This document shows, piece by piece, positions 37,701-52,700 of a stretch of DNA of 64,000 bases; positions within the stretch are counted from its first letter, which is position 1, and the number at the start of each line of letters is the position of its first letter. Below the pieces are notes generated by a model. The model made no database searches. It was not told where the DNA came from and worked only from the letters and a program-made list of their open reading frames with translations. Source of the stretch: Toxonevra muliebris (lineage: Eukaryota > Arthropoda > Insecta > Diptera > Pallopteridae); assembly GCA_963691655.1 (NCBI GenBank), contig OY829326.1:137348998-137412997 (forward strand), written 5' to 3'. A program made the position numbers and the translations under genes.

Positions 37701-40700
37701 TGAAAAGTGCAATAAATATCCACCTTATGATATCGATTTGGTATCAGTCCAAAGTTATCCAAAGTATCGGTCCAAAGTTATCTCGAATGATAGCTAGCTT
37801 TTTCGGTGGCAGCTCTATTCGCATCTTATGCGATCTCGTATTCATTCAGAGCTATCTTCAGTCAAACGTGCACTACATCCCAAATAAAGACCTTCAAGGC
37901 GTTCCTCTAGAACCTTTAATCCTTAATGTATTATAGTATTTCTCCTATAAATGTAATAAATGAGTCCTATTTCCAGAACGTATGCAATAAAATATAATTG
38001 AGACACTCAACCACGACCTTACATTAGTGAATGAATAGCGAAAAGGTCGATACTGTCTGTTGTTCCACATGTGAGTGCTTCAAAAATCCTCCATGAGTTT
38101 AATAAAATCATCAATAAACTTCCTGGGAAGTTCATAAATATCTTGCGTCTAATAAAAGACAAAATTATAACGGTGTTAACCTCAAACACCTCACAAACTG
38201 TTAGATGACGTGAAAATATCAGCAAAGTCTCGTACCCAAATAAGATCACTACGAATCAAAAGTGTTCTATACGAGACAATTCTGTTCGTGTCTTATGATC
38301 CAGAAGAAGTTCCAGTATTAAAAAAGTACAGAGGATTGTATTTTTCCGAGTTTAGAACCTTATATACCTTTATAGTTAGTGCATCCTCTATCTTCAAGTA
38401 TTCTGGAATATGTTGTGGTGGCTTCAACCAATAAGTTCAAATAGGTTTTCCAGCTCATTTTGCAATTAGTTTTTTTAGGTGTTCCAAGGAGTGGTTCCGT
38501 AAAGTAACTATCAGCTGTTAAGACAAATTTTCCATGTCTATAACACAATTTTTTTATCACTTCAGGATTTCAATAAATCTTAATCTAAAAGTAGACGACC
38601 TCGATAGTCTAGTGGATAGTGCACTAGACTTTCATCCAGAAGGTTGCGGGTTCGATTCCCGTCTTGGTCTGGTGGTTAATTCTCATAAACTTCTTATATT
38701 CACTATCGATATGAAGTGGATGAGAATTATAAGAATGTGTACAAGTACACACCTTGGTTGGTAATGGCAAGACCACCGAGCTGATAAAAAATTGCCACAT
38801 AGCCGTTCGGAATCGGCGTTAAACTGTAGGTCCTACCATCGCCACTGTGGTCTAGTGGAAGAGTGCCAGACTCTTGTTTCTGGAGACCCGAGTTCGATTC
38901 TCGGCTTGGGTATGTTTCTTATCTATCTTTCTTTCTCCCTTCCTTTCTTTCTTTCTTGGGGCTTTGGTACAAAAGATCTTATAGGTCGCAGTGCCTGACT
39001 TTCGAGTCGTCCTTCCTTCAAATAATAATAATAATCTAAAAGTATGAAACTAGGCAGGTTAGGGTGAAAAAGGTATTTGTATAATTAATCAAGTCTCGAG
39101 GTAAAGTAATTGGAAATCTTGAAAAAAAAACTTCAACTACTCCACTCTTTCAAATGTCACCGCTGCATTTTCCAGTCCACTAAATTAATAACAAAAATGC
39201 TGTTATACACAAATCAATCCGGTTTACATTTAAAACTCACTCTCTACCACTTGCATTTCCATCGCTCATCCATATATATTACATACTACCTATTCTTTGA
39301 TAATACAGTGCACATCATGAATGCTGTGAAGAGAGTCTGACGCCAGATGATCGTGTATTCAAATTAATGGCACACACATACGCTGATAATCATCCGATCA
39401 TGCGAAAAGGGAACAACTGCAATGACACATTCACCGAAGGCATAACAAACGGTGCAAATTGGTATGAACTGAATGGTGGCATGCAAGATTTCAATTATGC
39501 CTTTAGCAATTGTTTTGAGCTAACGATCGAGTTGTCATGTTGTAAATTTCCACCGGCATCAGCATTGCCAGCAGAATGGGCGCGGAACAAACGAAGTTTA
39601 TTGCAGCTGTTGAAATTGGCACATATCGGTGTGAAGGGTGTCGTTAGCGATGCAAGCGGCTATCCAATAACTGATGCAACAATTGTGGTATCTGGCTTAG
39701 AGGACAAACCGATTCGTACAACAAAACGTGGTGAATATTGGCGATTATTAACACCGGGCATATATAATGTGCAAGCATTGGCATTTGGGTAAGGGCGAAA
39801 CGAAATAATGCTGAACTGATTTGATGGTTTGCTGATGAGGCAAATTAAATTGAAAAATTAATTAATTGTGTTTATTTTCTGTTTTCCAGTTACCAATCGA
39901 GCACGCTACAACAAATACACGTAACCAATGATAAAACTGAAGCTTTCCGTCTGGACTTTACTTTGGCCCCGATAGAAACTAATTACGATGGTATAAGCAG
40001 TTTTTATAGTCCATATTTCTTTAGGCATTAAATATCTATTTGTTTTTATTAATATTGTTTTTTTGTTAGATATACCATTTTATTATTTTTTTTTTTTTTT
40101 TTGGTTATTTAATTGTTGATTATGAGATTTTATTAAGTGAACAAAACAAAAAACGTAAAGAAATTCACATAACCTCAAATGCTCTCTCTCTCTTACTCTC
40201 ACTATAATTTATCATAAAAGTGCTCTCTCATGTTTTTTGTTTTTGTTATTATTTAATATGTTTCTGTATGTAGTACCGTTAATCTCGTTACCATTTCCAA
40301 CAATTGCACTAACACAATTAAACATTTAGCTGCGCACTCTTTATCTTACACATGCATACACTCACACACACATATACCTATAAAGCATATCCTAGGTGCA
40401 CTGCGAACATGTCATTTTATTTTTTGGCTTTTACACCATTCACATTCATATGCATTCCACAATTGGCTTTGTTTTTGCACTTGCATACATACATACATAT
40501 AATCCACACTAAAACATATACATAAAAAACAAGCCCTAACCACTATTGATTCATGCAGCTCTATTTTTTTTCGTTCGATATTTAGCCAATTTTCTTTGAT
40601 TACTTATACATTTATCGCATACAATGTTTATACTTTTTAAAAAGCTTATGCTGCAGGCTATCAAAAAAAATAAAGCTGAAACAAAAATATAAATAAATAT

Positions 40701-43700
40701 CTATTTTAGAACATCACAAAAGCGAGCTTTTTTCAGAAGCATTATTTCAAAGTAAATCAAAAAAATACCGTCCACTATTATTTCATAGAGTTAATAATAT
40801 CGCGAAAACTCAGGTTAACTCTAAACCAAAAGACATGCCATGAGTTTAGTACTAATCGTGATAGTTGGAGTCAATTATTTTTTTAGTTTCCTACTTGAAT
40901 TAAACAAAAGTTATGTTGAAATGCAAACAAATTTAACTTGCCGAGTCCAAAAATACAAAGTAGAATCAGAAGTTATAAACAAGCCGTATTTATGGTGCCA
41001 AAAAAAGACGATATTGAGCAAAACGGGTCAAAAAGTTCTATCTGAGCTAAATGGACTAAAGTATAGTTCCCTAAATTGCATTACAAAAATTAAAAAAAAA
41101 AAAATCTGTACTAACTACTGTCCAAGCCGAAACCAATTATGATGGACTAAAGCGAATTGACTGAAGATGCAGTGGCAATGGAACTCCATCATATTTAATA
41201 ATGAGTATAAATTCGACATATGCGTTGCGATTATACGAACTAATAAGAATCATAAGGGGTTGAACGCTTATTCTCGAAGATAGTAGGAAAACTAAATTTC
41301 ATCGATGAACGTACTCTAAAACCTCATGACTACATCAATATTCTAACTACTGCAGATGAGTTAATGTTCCCATACGACGATTCGCCCCCATACCGCTAAA
41401 ATAACACCAAATCGGTTGCGACACAAGAAAATAAATTGTTTTTGTTTGGCCGTCTTCAAGCCCGGAATGAAGGCTCCGAAATACTGCCAAAGGCCTGCTG
41501 ATATTTTAAGACGCAAAATACAAGTAATCTGGTGCTTTATCACGTCAACTGAGTTCCTATTTTAGATAAAATCAGATTGGATGAAATGGAAAAAATCAAA
41601 GGATGGTGTTACAGAATATTAATGTTAAGTTTAAATGGTTATAAGAAGTAAAAGTGGTCGGTTTTTTTGTTTTTTTTTTTTAAATATCGTTAGGCCGAAA
41701 ACAGTTAATTTTTGTTCCGGTTATTTAAGCTTGTATTTTTTCGACAATAAAGTATCAAAAAGTATTAACAATGTATGCGACAGCCCCTAGGATAGTTAAA
41801 GAAAATTCCCCAAATATCGAACGACAAAAAAAGTTGAGCTATAGTGGTTAGGGCTTGCACATAATTACATTGGTATAGTGTATTCCACTTATAAATATAA
41901 ATCGCAAAGTATTTAGTATATATGACATATGTATAATATATAATAAATATTATATTAGCGCATAATTATAAAAGAAATATGTAATAATCACTGTTATTGT
42001 TATTTCTGTCTGTGTGTGTGTAAATATAAATATAAATGATATAAAGAAATGAAAGGAATAAAAAATGCAAAACTTTTTGTGTAAAGTTTTTCTTGTTTTT
42101 CTATTTTTTTTTCTCCTCTATGTATTGTTTTTAGTTTAAAATGTAATATTTTTCTTACGGTTTTAGGGATCTCATATTTTTATATAATTTTCATATCTAA
42201 AGAATTTTTTTTAATTTTAATATGCTCCTTGATAAAAATTTACCAAAAAAAAAAGTTTTCAAATATTATAATCACCTAAAAGAACTATGTAGACCTCATG
42301 ATTGTTCTGTACAACAATCCTTAATCTTGATGTCATTTATATTAGGTCTCGAACAGTAGAACCTATGATAAGATATAATAAAATTAATCTTCATTCGTTG
42401 TTTATATCCTTTTGACCTTTTTATTATCATCTATACTCTGAAATTTTATCAGTATCCAGCAACTGTTTTCGGTTTAAAATGTTATTCCTCCTTATATAAG
42501 AAATAATATATTAATTTTTAACTGTTTGTATATTCAGTACAATCGTAGTATCTAGTAAAAATAGAAATAAAATACTTCGCATTACTTCCTTTAACATTCT
42601 AAAGCGGCGGCGTCGGTGCGTCAATTATATAAAATTTTTGTTAATATCCGCCTAATTCAGTTTGTAAATGGGATTTTTTTGTTCCAGATATCTAATAAGC
42701 TTCGTTCATCCGATTTAGATGTTGGAATATTTCATCATGTTTGTAGAAATCAATCAAAAAGCTGAGTATCGTATTTGTGGTCCTAGTTGGTTGAGGATCA
42801 CCTCAAATTTCAACACTTCTAGTTGAAATTATATCTACAGAAGTGAATCAGAATGGACTAATGAACATCATGAAATATCAAAACACTTATAAAAGAATTT
42901 AAATTATCAACTCGGCAAATGAGCCTCACTTTTTATTTTCATTTAAAAAATGGTTTCTTTCTGCATATGCAAATCATGCTCATTATGAAAAATGGTTATG
43001 AAATATTTTCACTCAGCGATAACTTCAATAAAATGGAACTATAATTTTAGCGTCGCATTTGTTAAGAAACACTACAAATGGTGTAGTATTAAGAGCTGTC
43101 TGTTAAAAAGTAAATCGCATTTCCTGTATCTCCCATTCATGTATTGGGTTTGTTTAAGCATTTTCATCTGATTCTGTTTTTATGTCCATTCCACGTTTTT
43201 CCTATATGCTAATTGCCACGTGCTATCATGGTACACCTCTTGCGGGTTTCCTTAGGTGTTTTAGGCAAAATCTTGCTCAATAAATTTCATTGTGATTCTT
43301 CCGTAAAAACGTTCTAATAGAAAATTAAATATAATTTTATCTGAAAAATAACCAAATTTTAATATCAGTAGAAAATTTGTTTTCTATTTCAATATTTAAA
43401 ATAATGGTTTTAAATATACTAAAAGGAAAACTTTGAAAAATTTCGATTCCCGAATCGAAGTTAACTGCTGAATATTTTGCCAATACACTCTGCCTTTGAG
43501 CTCCTTGCAAATATTAATTCAATTTGTCTAAAAACAGAAACTCTCCAAAAAAAACAAAAAAATACATATCAAATTTTATTTGATAAATTGCTTTAATTTT
43601 CGTCTGTCCAATTTTTCCAAAATATATACATATACTTTTATACTGTCAGATTTAAAATATTTTTTCAAAAATTAAAAGTTTTTATTTCATTTATTTCCTA

Positions 43701-46700
43701 TTTTTTTTTTTTTTTTTTTCTTTCTGTTTATTCTTTATTTATTTTTTCATATTCTTGTTCTTTCTAAAACAATAGTTCCAAATGCTTCATTAATGCTTTT
43801 GAACTCTTCACGCTAATTACTTTACTTTGTACCACTAAAAGTGCATATCTAAAATCTTTCAGGAATTACATAACCTTAACAACGCAGACTAATTTAAATT
43901 TATGATCAAATTGATTAAGAAATTAATTTTTACTGAACTTTGTATAATTATGCAGGTGTATGTAGTTTGTTTCAAAAGAGTTGATATCTCCACACTGGGT
44001 ATATTGAAAATAGTATGCTCATTTCGAGAGTAAAACAAGTTTTTACACTTATTGTAAACGAAAATGAATAAAATACAAAACCAAAAGAAAATTAATTTTA
44101 TAAATGAAAAAACTGTGCACTCCAGCGACTACTAATTGAATTAAGGATCTGGTGACCAGTTACTATCCAAGAAAAAGAAATCAAATGGCAATGAAATTAT
44201 GTTGTTATTTTGAACAATCTTTTTGAAAAAAAAAGAAAGTGATTTAACTAAACAACAATTAAATGGACTAATGAACATCTTGAAATATCAAAACACTTAT
44301 AAAAGAATTTAAATTATCAACTCGGCAAATGAGCCTCACTTTTTATTTTCATTTAAAAAATGGTTTCTTTCTGCATATGCAAATCATGCTCATTATGAAA
44401 AATGGTTATGAAATATTTTCTCTCCGATCATAGTAGTATGAAGTATCAATTCTTTTCCAGCAATGTACGTACATAAATACATAAATATTGTTAAGATAAA
44501 TAGAATGCACTCAAAATCTGTGATTTATAAGATTTACTTTTTTTTTTGTATGCAAATTGAAAATTTGTCTTCTTCTTCGGTTTCGTTCACAATTGTTGCT
44601 TTGTTGTTGGCCTCTTAATTTGGTGAGTTGAATGTGTGGTGAGTTTGAATGTTTGGGGGTCATCAATTAATGATTTCGAACACCCACATAAATGAATGCA
44701 AAATGTCTACCATTGACTTAATTATTTTTTATGTGCAACTAAAATCAAAATATAAAAAAAAAATTCTCTATAAATTCTTTTCAAACTAAATTTTTAATAA
44801 TTTCTTAATATAAAATTTCCATATGTTATCATTCCAAAGGATCCATTTTTGTAGACAGAAAATGAGAGGAAAAATTGAGATAATCTAAACTCATCGGGAA
44901 ATGGCACTATTTACTTGCAACTAAAAGACAATATAAATTTTTAATGGAATTTCTGCCATTGAATTAGCATCTGACTCAGGATTTTTGCTAATTTCAACTC
45001 TCTTAGAAATTAACAGCATTTTTTCCGCAAATTCTTACTAGTTTCCTATATAGAAAAATCATTCATCTTTCGAGTAGTTTTTCTCTAATTCGAATTTTTC
45101 CATTGAGGTATGAAAAAAAATATTATGGTCAGATTCGGATTCTATGGGAAATCTCTATTTTCTTTGTTTCTTGGACTCGAATGTTTCTTGAAGATGTGAG
45201 AAGGCAATCCATTGACCAAGCAGGTTTACCTACCACACAAGCTTTTCACCATCAAACTCAATATGCGATCAACGTAATGAATCATGCAGCGTGTATCAGC
45301 AATCTAATTTTTATTATCTGGCACCGTACATTGAGAACATAAACTAAAAGCTCACAAGCAACCTAGAGAATTTTTTATTTTTTCTATTAATTTGAATTTA
45401 CATTTTGAAAATTTATTTTAAAATATGATCAAAAAATTCAAATTTGTTGTTATCCGATGAAAATACCTTCAAAATTAAACAAAATATTTTCAAATTTCTA
45501 GCATAATTACTGAAAGTAGTCATTTTAACCACAAAAAAAAAAAAAAAATAAATAAAAGACTGCGAAAGAGAAGAGCCAGAAAAGAGTACATGTTCTCCTG
45601 GTAATCCTACATGTGAAGAATATTGTGATTACAAATGAACGTTTAATCAATTGAGTTCAAGTGCCCTTCCCATCTTTTCTCGAAAAATTAAGCAGATTTA
45701 ACGCTACTACCACCTGTTATAAATCCCCTTTGGTTTGCTTCAAGTTCATGACTTTATTGTTCTCTATTCGGTAGATCTCAAAATGGATTCACAAGAAAAG
45801 TATTGCATACATTTTTTTTTCAAAGAGAATGTGACACAAAACGCTAGTCCACTTTTACACGCACCGATTTTTCTCACCGATTTTCTGTTTGTTTGCAAGG
45901 GAGAGAAGACGAAAGTAAACGAGTCAAAATCGGCTGCAGCAACGATTTTACTACGTTCTTGGCAAGTTTTGCATTTCGGTTCCACTGAAGTAAAACGAAT
46001 AACAAGTAAGCAATAGAAATGCAAAATCGGTCGGTCGAAATCGCTGTGCATAAAAGCTGTAGACGATGGAAAAAGAACAAAAGGGAGTATGAAAAAACTG
46101 CGTTCAACTTTTCCTTTAAGCGTTGCCAACTTAAAAAATTACCATTTCCATTCTCATAAAGCATTTAATTTACTACAATGTATATAAACAAATTTAAATA
46201 TGGCAGCTTTGTGCCAAAATGGAGACGCCCAGAAATTAAAATTAATCTATCTCAGTAAAAGAGTGCAGTGCATTTTTCTTACGCTCTCAATATGAGAGAA
46301 TGGAAAAGCTTCATATAAAAGAACGAGAAGAGAGAGCGACACTCGTTCGGTGAATCTGCCTTTATTGGTCTTTCGACTCTTCATAAAAAAGATACCACTA
46401 TATAGAAAAAACTTTAAACAAAAATTCAGATGTCCTTGAATATGAAAACATGGAAAACATGACAAAAAATTTAAATACAAAACCACCGCACTAAGTTTTA
46501 ATAATACGACAAAAAACAAAACAATTTTAGGCTGCAATTTTACAAAATCATTTAAAACTAAATTTTTAAAATCACTTAAGCTATTTATTATTGTATATAA
46601 CAAATAACAACAACAACAACAACAAGTTTATCGTATAAAATTACTTTTAAAAACAAAACCTCAACAAAGTTTTCACATATACTTTATGTAACTGAATTTT

Positions 46701-49700
46701 TTTCTGGCAATTTGTACTATATTATAAATATAAATAATTATTGAATATATAATATTTTTTATCCATTAAAAGTGTAATTTTATTTAAATTCTTATGGCTT
46801 TTATAAATCAAATTTTAAAAATAAAAAAAATAAACAATTATAACTTTAATTAAAACTTTACGAAAATATACATAAATAAATTAATATTATTACTTACCTA
46901 TATGAATTTATTGTAAAACTAATAAAAATAAAATCAAAATTATAAATATAAATAAAGCAAAAAATACAATAATACTTAATCATAGAATTAAAGTTGCAAA
47001 TAAATAAAATTTATTAAAGCAGCGCAAAAACCCCAAATGTATGATTTATTTTTTTATTCCGGTAATAGGTCCTCACCACTCTTCACTGTAGTTTTATTTA
47101 ACGCTTGATGGTTCATTTTATTCACCAGCGGAGAATATTGCATACATTACCAATTATTATTATTTTTCTTTTTTTGTTTTTTGGTTTTTGGCATTATTTT
47201 CATAGAGCATATTTTCTTTTGGCCTTGACATTGGTATTTCATTTACATATATATTATTTCATATTTTTAACCAGCTATATACCTTAATTTGGAAACTACG
47301 TAAAGTGAAATTTTTTCAGACATCAGGGGCCAAATCGTCTGATCCGTGAACGTACTCACAAAAATTTCATACAAAATACTTTTACATGACGCATTGTTCG
47401 TTCACGAATCAGACGATTCGACCCCTGATTTTTGATGAATTTTAATACCCAACTAAATCTCTACTCAACTGTGTCGGAGTCATATAACAAAAACTTATAG
47501 TTGCAATCATGAATTTAAAAGTACAAAATATTTAAAACTTGAAAGCTTCTTCTGAAAAGTTTCGAAATTCCTTGTCCCTGCCTTTCCAAGTTAAGGTAAA
47601 TATAGTTGATATTTATTTTGTTATTTCTTTATATAATTTATATATTATTTTGTCATTGGCATTGGTAGTTCTTCATATTTAAGATTAATGCACATATTTT
47701 ATTTACTCATAATTTATTTTTATTTATTTTTTTTAATTTGAAATTTTCTATGCCTACATTTTTCGCCATTTCCTCTTTCTATTTTTTTAGGTGATTTTCG
47801 TAAACTCAAAGTGGAACGTTCCGAACCATCAACGGAGAACGCTGATGGTTTCTTGACGCCTACCAAATTTGAACATCATAATTTCACCACCATGGAAAAG
47901 TTTGTATTCATTCAATCCTTAATAAAAAAAAAAAATAATAAACCTATATTTTTAATAAAGTCCTGTATAATTGTCCACCTGATACTATTATACAAATCTT
48001 AGAGATTACAACTCTTCAATTCTCTTAAGCCAATATCTCCGAAATGATGAGAATACAAGTGTTCAATTATTTCTCCTATATTTAGTTTTAAAAGAATTAT
48101 AAATTCACTATGAAATAGATTTTAAAAAACTAAATAATTAAAACCATCATATATTCGTAAAATTCACCCTTTGTGTTCCATGCGATTTCAAAATATTTGA
48201 TAAAATAATTTTGAATAGATCTTTCTATCTTATAAAGCTGAAATTTAAATAAGTATAAGGTTGCTGGAATACGATGTTAATTGATATTATCCACCAAACA
48301 AATATAAGGCTCATATCAATATGAAACTGAAGTGATATATCCCGGAAACTAAAAATAGTCAATTCTTTTTTATTTTACATCAAGTGTCTAGGCTGACCAT
48401 CTGTACAGGAATGGGGAGGAATTTCCTGGTTTTGGAGACTCTGCTCTTCTGCTCAACGCACAGTGATTCGTTCCATAGACAAAATTCAAAATTGTATTTT
48501 TATAAAAATTTTGTTTTCATAAAAAGTTTAATAACTCAGTCAATTACTTACCGATTTTTGTTATTAAACATATTTTTGAATAAATTCAAAAGTAGTGCAG
48601 TTTCTTTATAAAATAGTGTGTGGAAACCTCGCCAAAGTTGAAAAAAGTGAAAAAATTGTGTTTGCTGGACAAATACATACAAATTTCTCAAGTTTTCTTA
48701 AATAAAATATATATCATTCGAAAGGTGTAAGTTTCATTCTCCAAAAACCGGTAAGAATTTGAAGATCTGTTGAGAATCCACTAAGCTACAGGCTTATAAG
48801 TGCGCAAAGGTACGGTTTTTTTAACGGTAAATCAAGATTTTGGGGGTGTTTGGAAAATTTCACATACAGACTCTAGTTTTACTCCACAAGACTTACAAGA
48901 AAAATAGTACGGGAAGTATGAGAAGTGCCTAGGTATTTCTACTTCTCAAAATTTTGTAACACTGTGTAATAAGTGTGGGTGCAAGAGCAGCTCAAAGTCG
49001 ACAAATTTCTTTACAAAAATGTGGAATCGTTCGATTTTAGTTTTTTAGCCCGTTGAGTAAAATACATCTGAAAAATAAGTTTTTAATTATATCCAATCGA
49101 TATTCTCAATTTATCAAGGAAATTTTTGGTGTTAATTTTTAATCAAGATTTGAAAAGCTAAAAATTCTGCATTGTTTCAAAAGTTAAGAATTTTTGAAAA
49201 TACGAAAACTGAAAATTGACGAATTTCGGCAAAGAAAATCTAGAAAATATGTAAAAACATGTTCCTGGATTTTTTCTCAATTTTAGAAGGCACCTTTCTT
49301 GATAGGAATATGCAAAGACAACCTCCATTTGCTTTCGCTTTTGGTAAATAATTAAATTTAAAAATAGATCTGAACATGATTTTTTCAACAAAAATTTAAA
49401 TAAAAGTATGCAATCATGCTGAAAAATGATTAAAAGTGTAAAAATCCGGATTCATTCATTAATATCACTTTTATTCCAACATTCCAAGATTCCAATAAAA
49501 ATTGTTTAACTTTCTGAAAAGGTCAGTATCAACATAACTAAATAAAATAAATTTCTTGTCGATCAAACTGTCCATTCTCTCATTATAGCTTGCCAAATAT
49601 GATGAAAATTGAAACTTTAAGCTTAGTTTGTGGCGAAACCTAAATAGACTGATTAAAACTGACTTCAGATTTGGTTGTAGTGACCCAAAATTCAATGTCA

Positions 49701-52700
49701 CACTAAATTTTATCAAAATCAGAGCGCTCCTTCTAAATTTGTCCCGTCATTGTATGGGATCAATTCATGTGCAACGCCTCAATTTCCTGCTCTTCAAATC
49801 AAAATTTGAATGTGCATTTGTTAAGAACTCGCGAATTATTGCTACACATATTTTAGCTGCGTTTTATTCGCCACTCACTTCTAGTTATGTATAAACCAGC
49901 AGCGATAATTGTATGGGAAAACAACCTAAAACTTATCGATAATTTTTTGTACAGAATAAAAATAATTTATTTATAACTATGTTTCGCTATTTTCATCACA
50001 AAACTCCTGCTCTCCAACAGGAATTTTCCTACTTCGAACAAATTTTCTGATGGCCAGCCTTAGTACCATACTTGTGATTCCGATTTTGTTACGAGTTTTT
50101 CGGGGTCAAAGGTCACGAAATCTCTTCATTGGTTTATACTTTTTGTGCTATCTAATGTACTTAAGTTCAAACCGCAGATTAAATGGAAGAAACTCAAAAT
50201 AATAGCATGGATTACACGTAAAGTTAGTTCACTTACGCTTTTTTAATCTGATATAAACTATTTGTTTTGGTAGTTACGTGAAAAGTAAAGTACTAGGCAA
50301 TAAAAGCTTTTGAACCTTCAAGAGCTTTGGCGCCTATGTCGGTTATCCGATAAAATAAATACAACAAACATGATATAACTACTTTCTATGCCAAAAATAT
50401 GCCTCTTTGTTCTAGTAGTTCGAGTCGCGTGCTCGTTCCCGGCAAGGGCATGGCCTCTTATCGGCGTTTCCTGAATCAGCCTTGGCAGTTTACCTTCCCA
50501 GGGCAGGGAATTTCCAAACACTCTTTCAGACGTTTTAATGCGGCTTAGAGGTAAGCCCGGTTTAATCCGAACTGGTCATGTTCACTAAAAAGGATGGAAT
50601 CCGCACATTTATCAATCGGACACTTAATAAAATCACTATACATAAGATTAGCGGAACAGGCGAAATATACTAAACTTGCCTTAGATAGGAAACTAACCTT
50701 GAAAGCTAAACCTTTATTCAGGGATCAGAACCTGGCGTTCAACTCACTTAAGAAAATAGTAGGCAAAATACAATGCATGTTCATTGGCTTTGAACTGGAG
50801 TCATTAAGTCAATTCAAAAAGAAGCCTACAAGAAGATATTGGGCGAGGTTCAGATGACGGCAAATTCAGTTAGACCCCAGTCTGAACATTTAGAGAGTCA
50901 TTCCCATATGTATTCTTTATAACTTTACCTCTTTATTACGAAACATTTTCTTCACCGTCCCCAAACCCTTCTTTGACATTATTTTATCACTTCCATTCCT
51001 TCGAAATTGGTGGTGATTACAAGTAAAAGTCGATGCCAGCAAAAGTTTCACTGCATTTCTCAGCTACCGGCTCTAAACTGGATAGAAAAGGATCTAGATG
51101 GCTATTTTCTAGGCAATCAGGATTAAGCTTAACCCTTCGTCTGCCTGGTCACTGTAGTGCCATTCAAGCAGTGGTAATAGCTATAAAGGATATATCGAGA
51201 CATCATGTATTAATATTTAGCGACAGACAACCTGCATTCAAATCCATAGTTTGTAGACCATTGACCTCCAAGGTGCCTACAAAAACTATCTAAGTTATAC
51301 TGTTGACAACCTGCTAGAATAAATTGAACCAGATCTTGAACCAGGCTATGCTCAGATGGCTGAATGAACCCACGTTCACAATTACCAAACAGGTATAGCC
51401 CACACGCTCTAAGAAGAAGCAAAATAAGCAAAATTGTAGCAGTAATAATTGCTCACTCACTATCTTATTTTAGACGAGCTATGAATAAACTATTTTATTT
51501 ATCAGTTTAACCCGCTGTATCGCCATTTTTTTGTATTTGTGATAATATTTCCCTGGATATTTTTTATTTTAATTAAAATTTCTGAAAATTTTACTTGCAG
51601 TTTGCAACAGGTAGGCGTGATTTCTGCCCGATTTTACTCAAAAGAACTGTTATTGATTACGCTTGAGCAATGCTTAGAGCTGAACTCCATCTCGCATATT
51701 CATCGGCCCTTTCATTACCTTCGATGTACTTATAGCCTGGAATACCTAGATAGGAAATACAAAAGACGAGACCTTGCTGCCATGTCGGAGCTGCCATTCA
51801 AACAGTATACACTAAACTGCGTATTTTGACTAGGCCCTGCGGACTCAGAGAACACTTTTGCAAAATATGTATTAAATGAAGCTCAGTATGTAGGTTCTGC
51901 AGAGAATCATCAGACATTTTAGCCCATTGTAAAGCACTGATCCACAAAATAATGAAGTGCCCAGCACTGAACTACTATAAATTAAATTCCTGAAGAATAC
52001 TGGACTGGAATCCAATTAAGTTCAATGCCAAGCCTTTGACTTTAATAACAAGAATTGATGCAAAAAGCTCAGCCTAGGCCTTCAAAGGGCTGTAGTACCA
52101 TTACAGTACTAGGAGCGAAAAAATTTTCTATCAAGATGGGACTGGTTTGAAAAGTCCATTGTATTAGGTAGCAACACAGCAGACGATTAAGCCAACCTCT
52201 GAAAGTTGGCAATAGCTTAAGGTGAATTTAAGGCAGTTTGCGATTTTCAAGCCTAACTAAGTTACGAAAGTGTTCCTCCTCGGACAGAGTACAATGAGTT
52301 TTTAAATCTAAGTGATCATCGCTTTTTGTGGAGTATGATAAAAGGCAATGGAACACCAAGAGGTGCACTTGTGAAACTTTCCTATAATTCTCATTCACTT
52401 CATGTCGGTAGCAACTTAAGAAGGTTTGATAATTAAGTACCAGCCCGAGACTTCGCGAATTGAACCCGCAACCTCGCGGATGAATGCCAAGTACGCTACT
52501 CACTAAGTTATCAAGGTCGTAGTGCATAAAAGTATTTTTTCGGATTCGTTCTAAGCCCAGATTTTTACCAACGAACGGAAATAAAACTTACCATTATTTC
52601 TTAAATTCTTATATACTAATAAGTACCTTTTATAAATCTTTATTTCCGCCGCTCGTAGATATCTACAAAATATAGCAGAATCATACCCCTCCATTACGCG

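Noticed and set aside
38596..38911. Two tRNA genes (A and B boxes, T-stems)
   Set aside because: The acceptor stem of unit 1 does not close, the same pair recurs at 2722 and 59831 with the same linker, and target duplications flank the whole. They are parts of a SINE.
42852..44420. LTR retrotransposon bounded by the 159-bp repeats
   Set aside because: No TG...CA ends, no target duplication, no primer-binding site or coding motif in the 1251 bp between.
45735..46164. Three overlapping frames on both strands (93-121 codons)
   Set aside because: Mutually exclusive, no family features; they reflect a locally stop-poor stretch.
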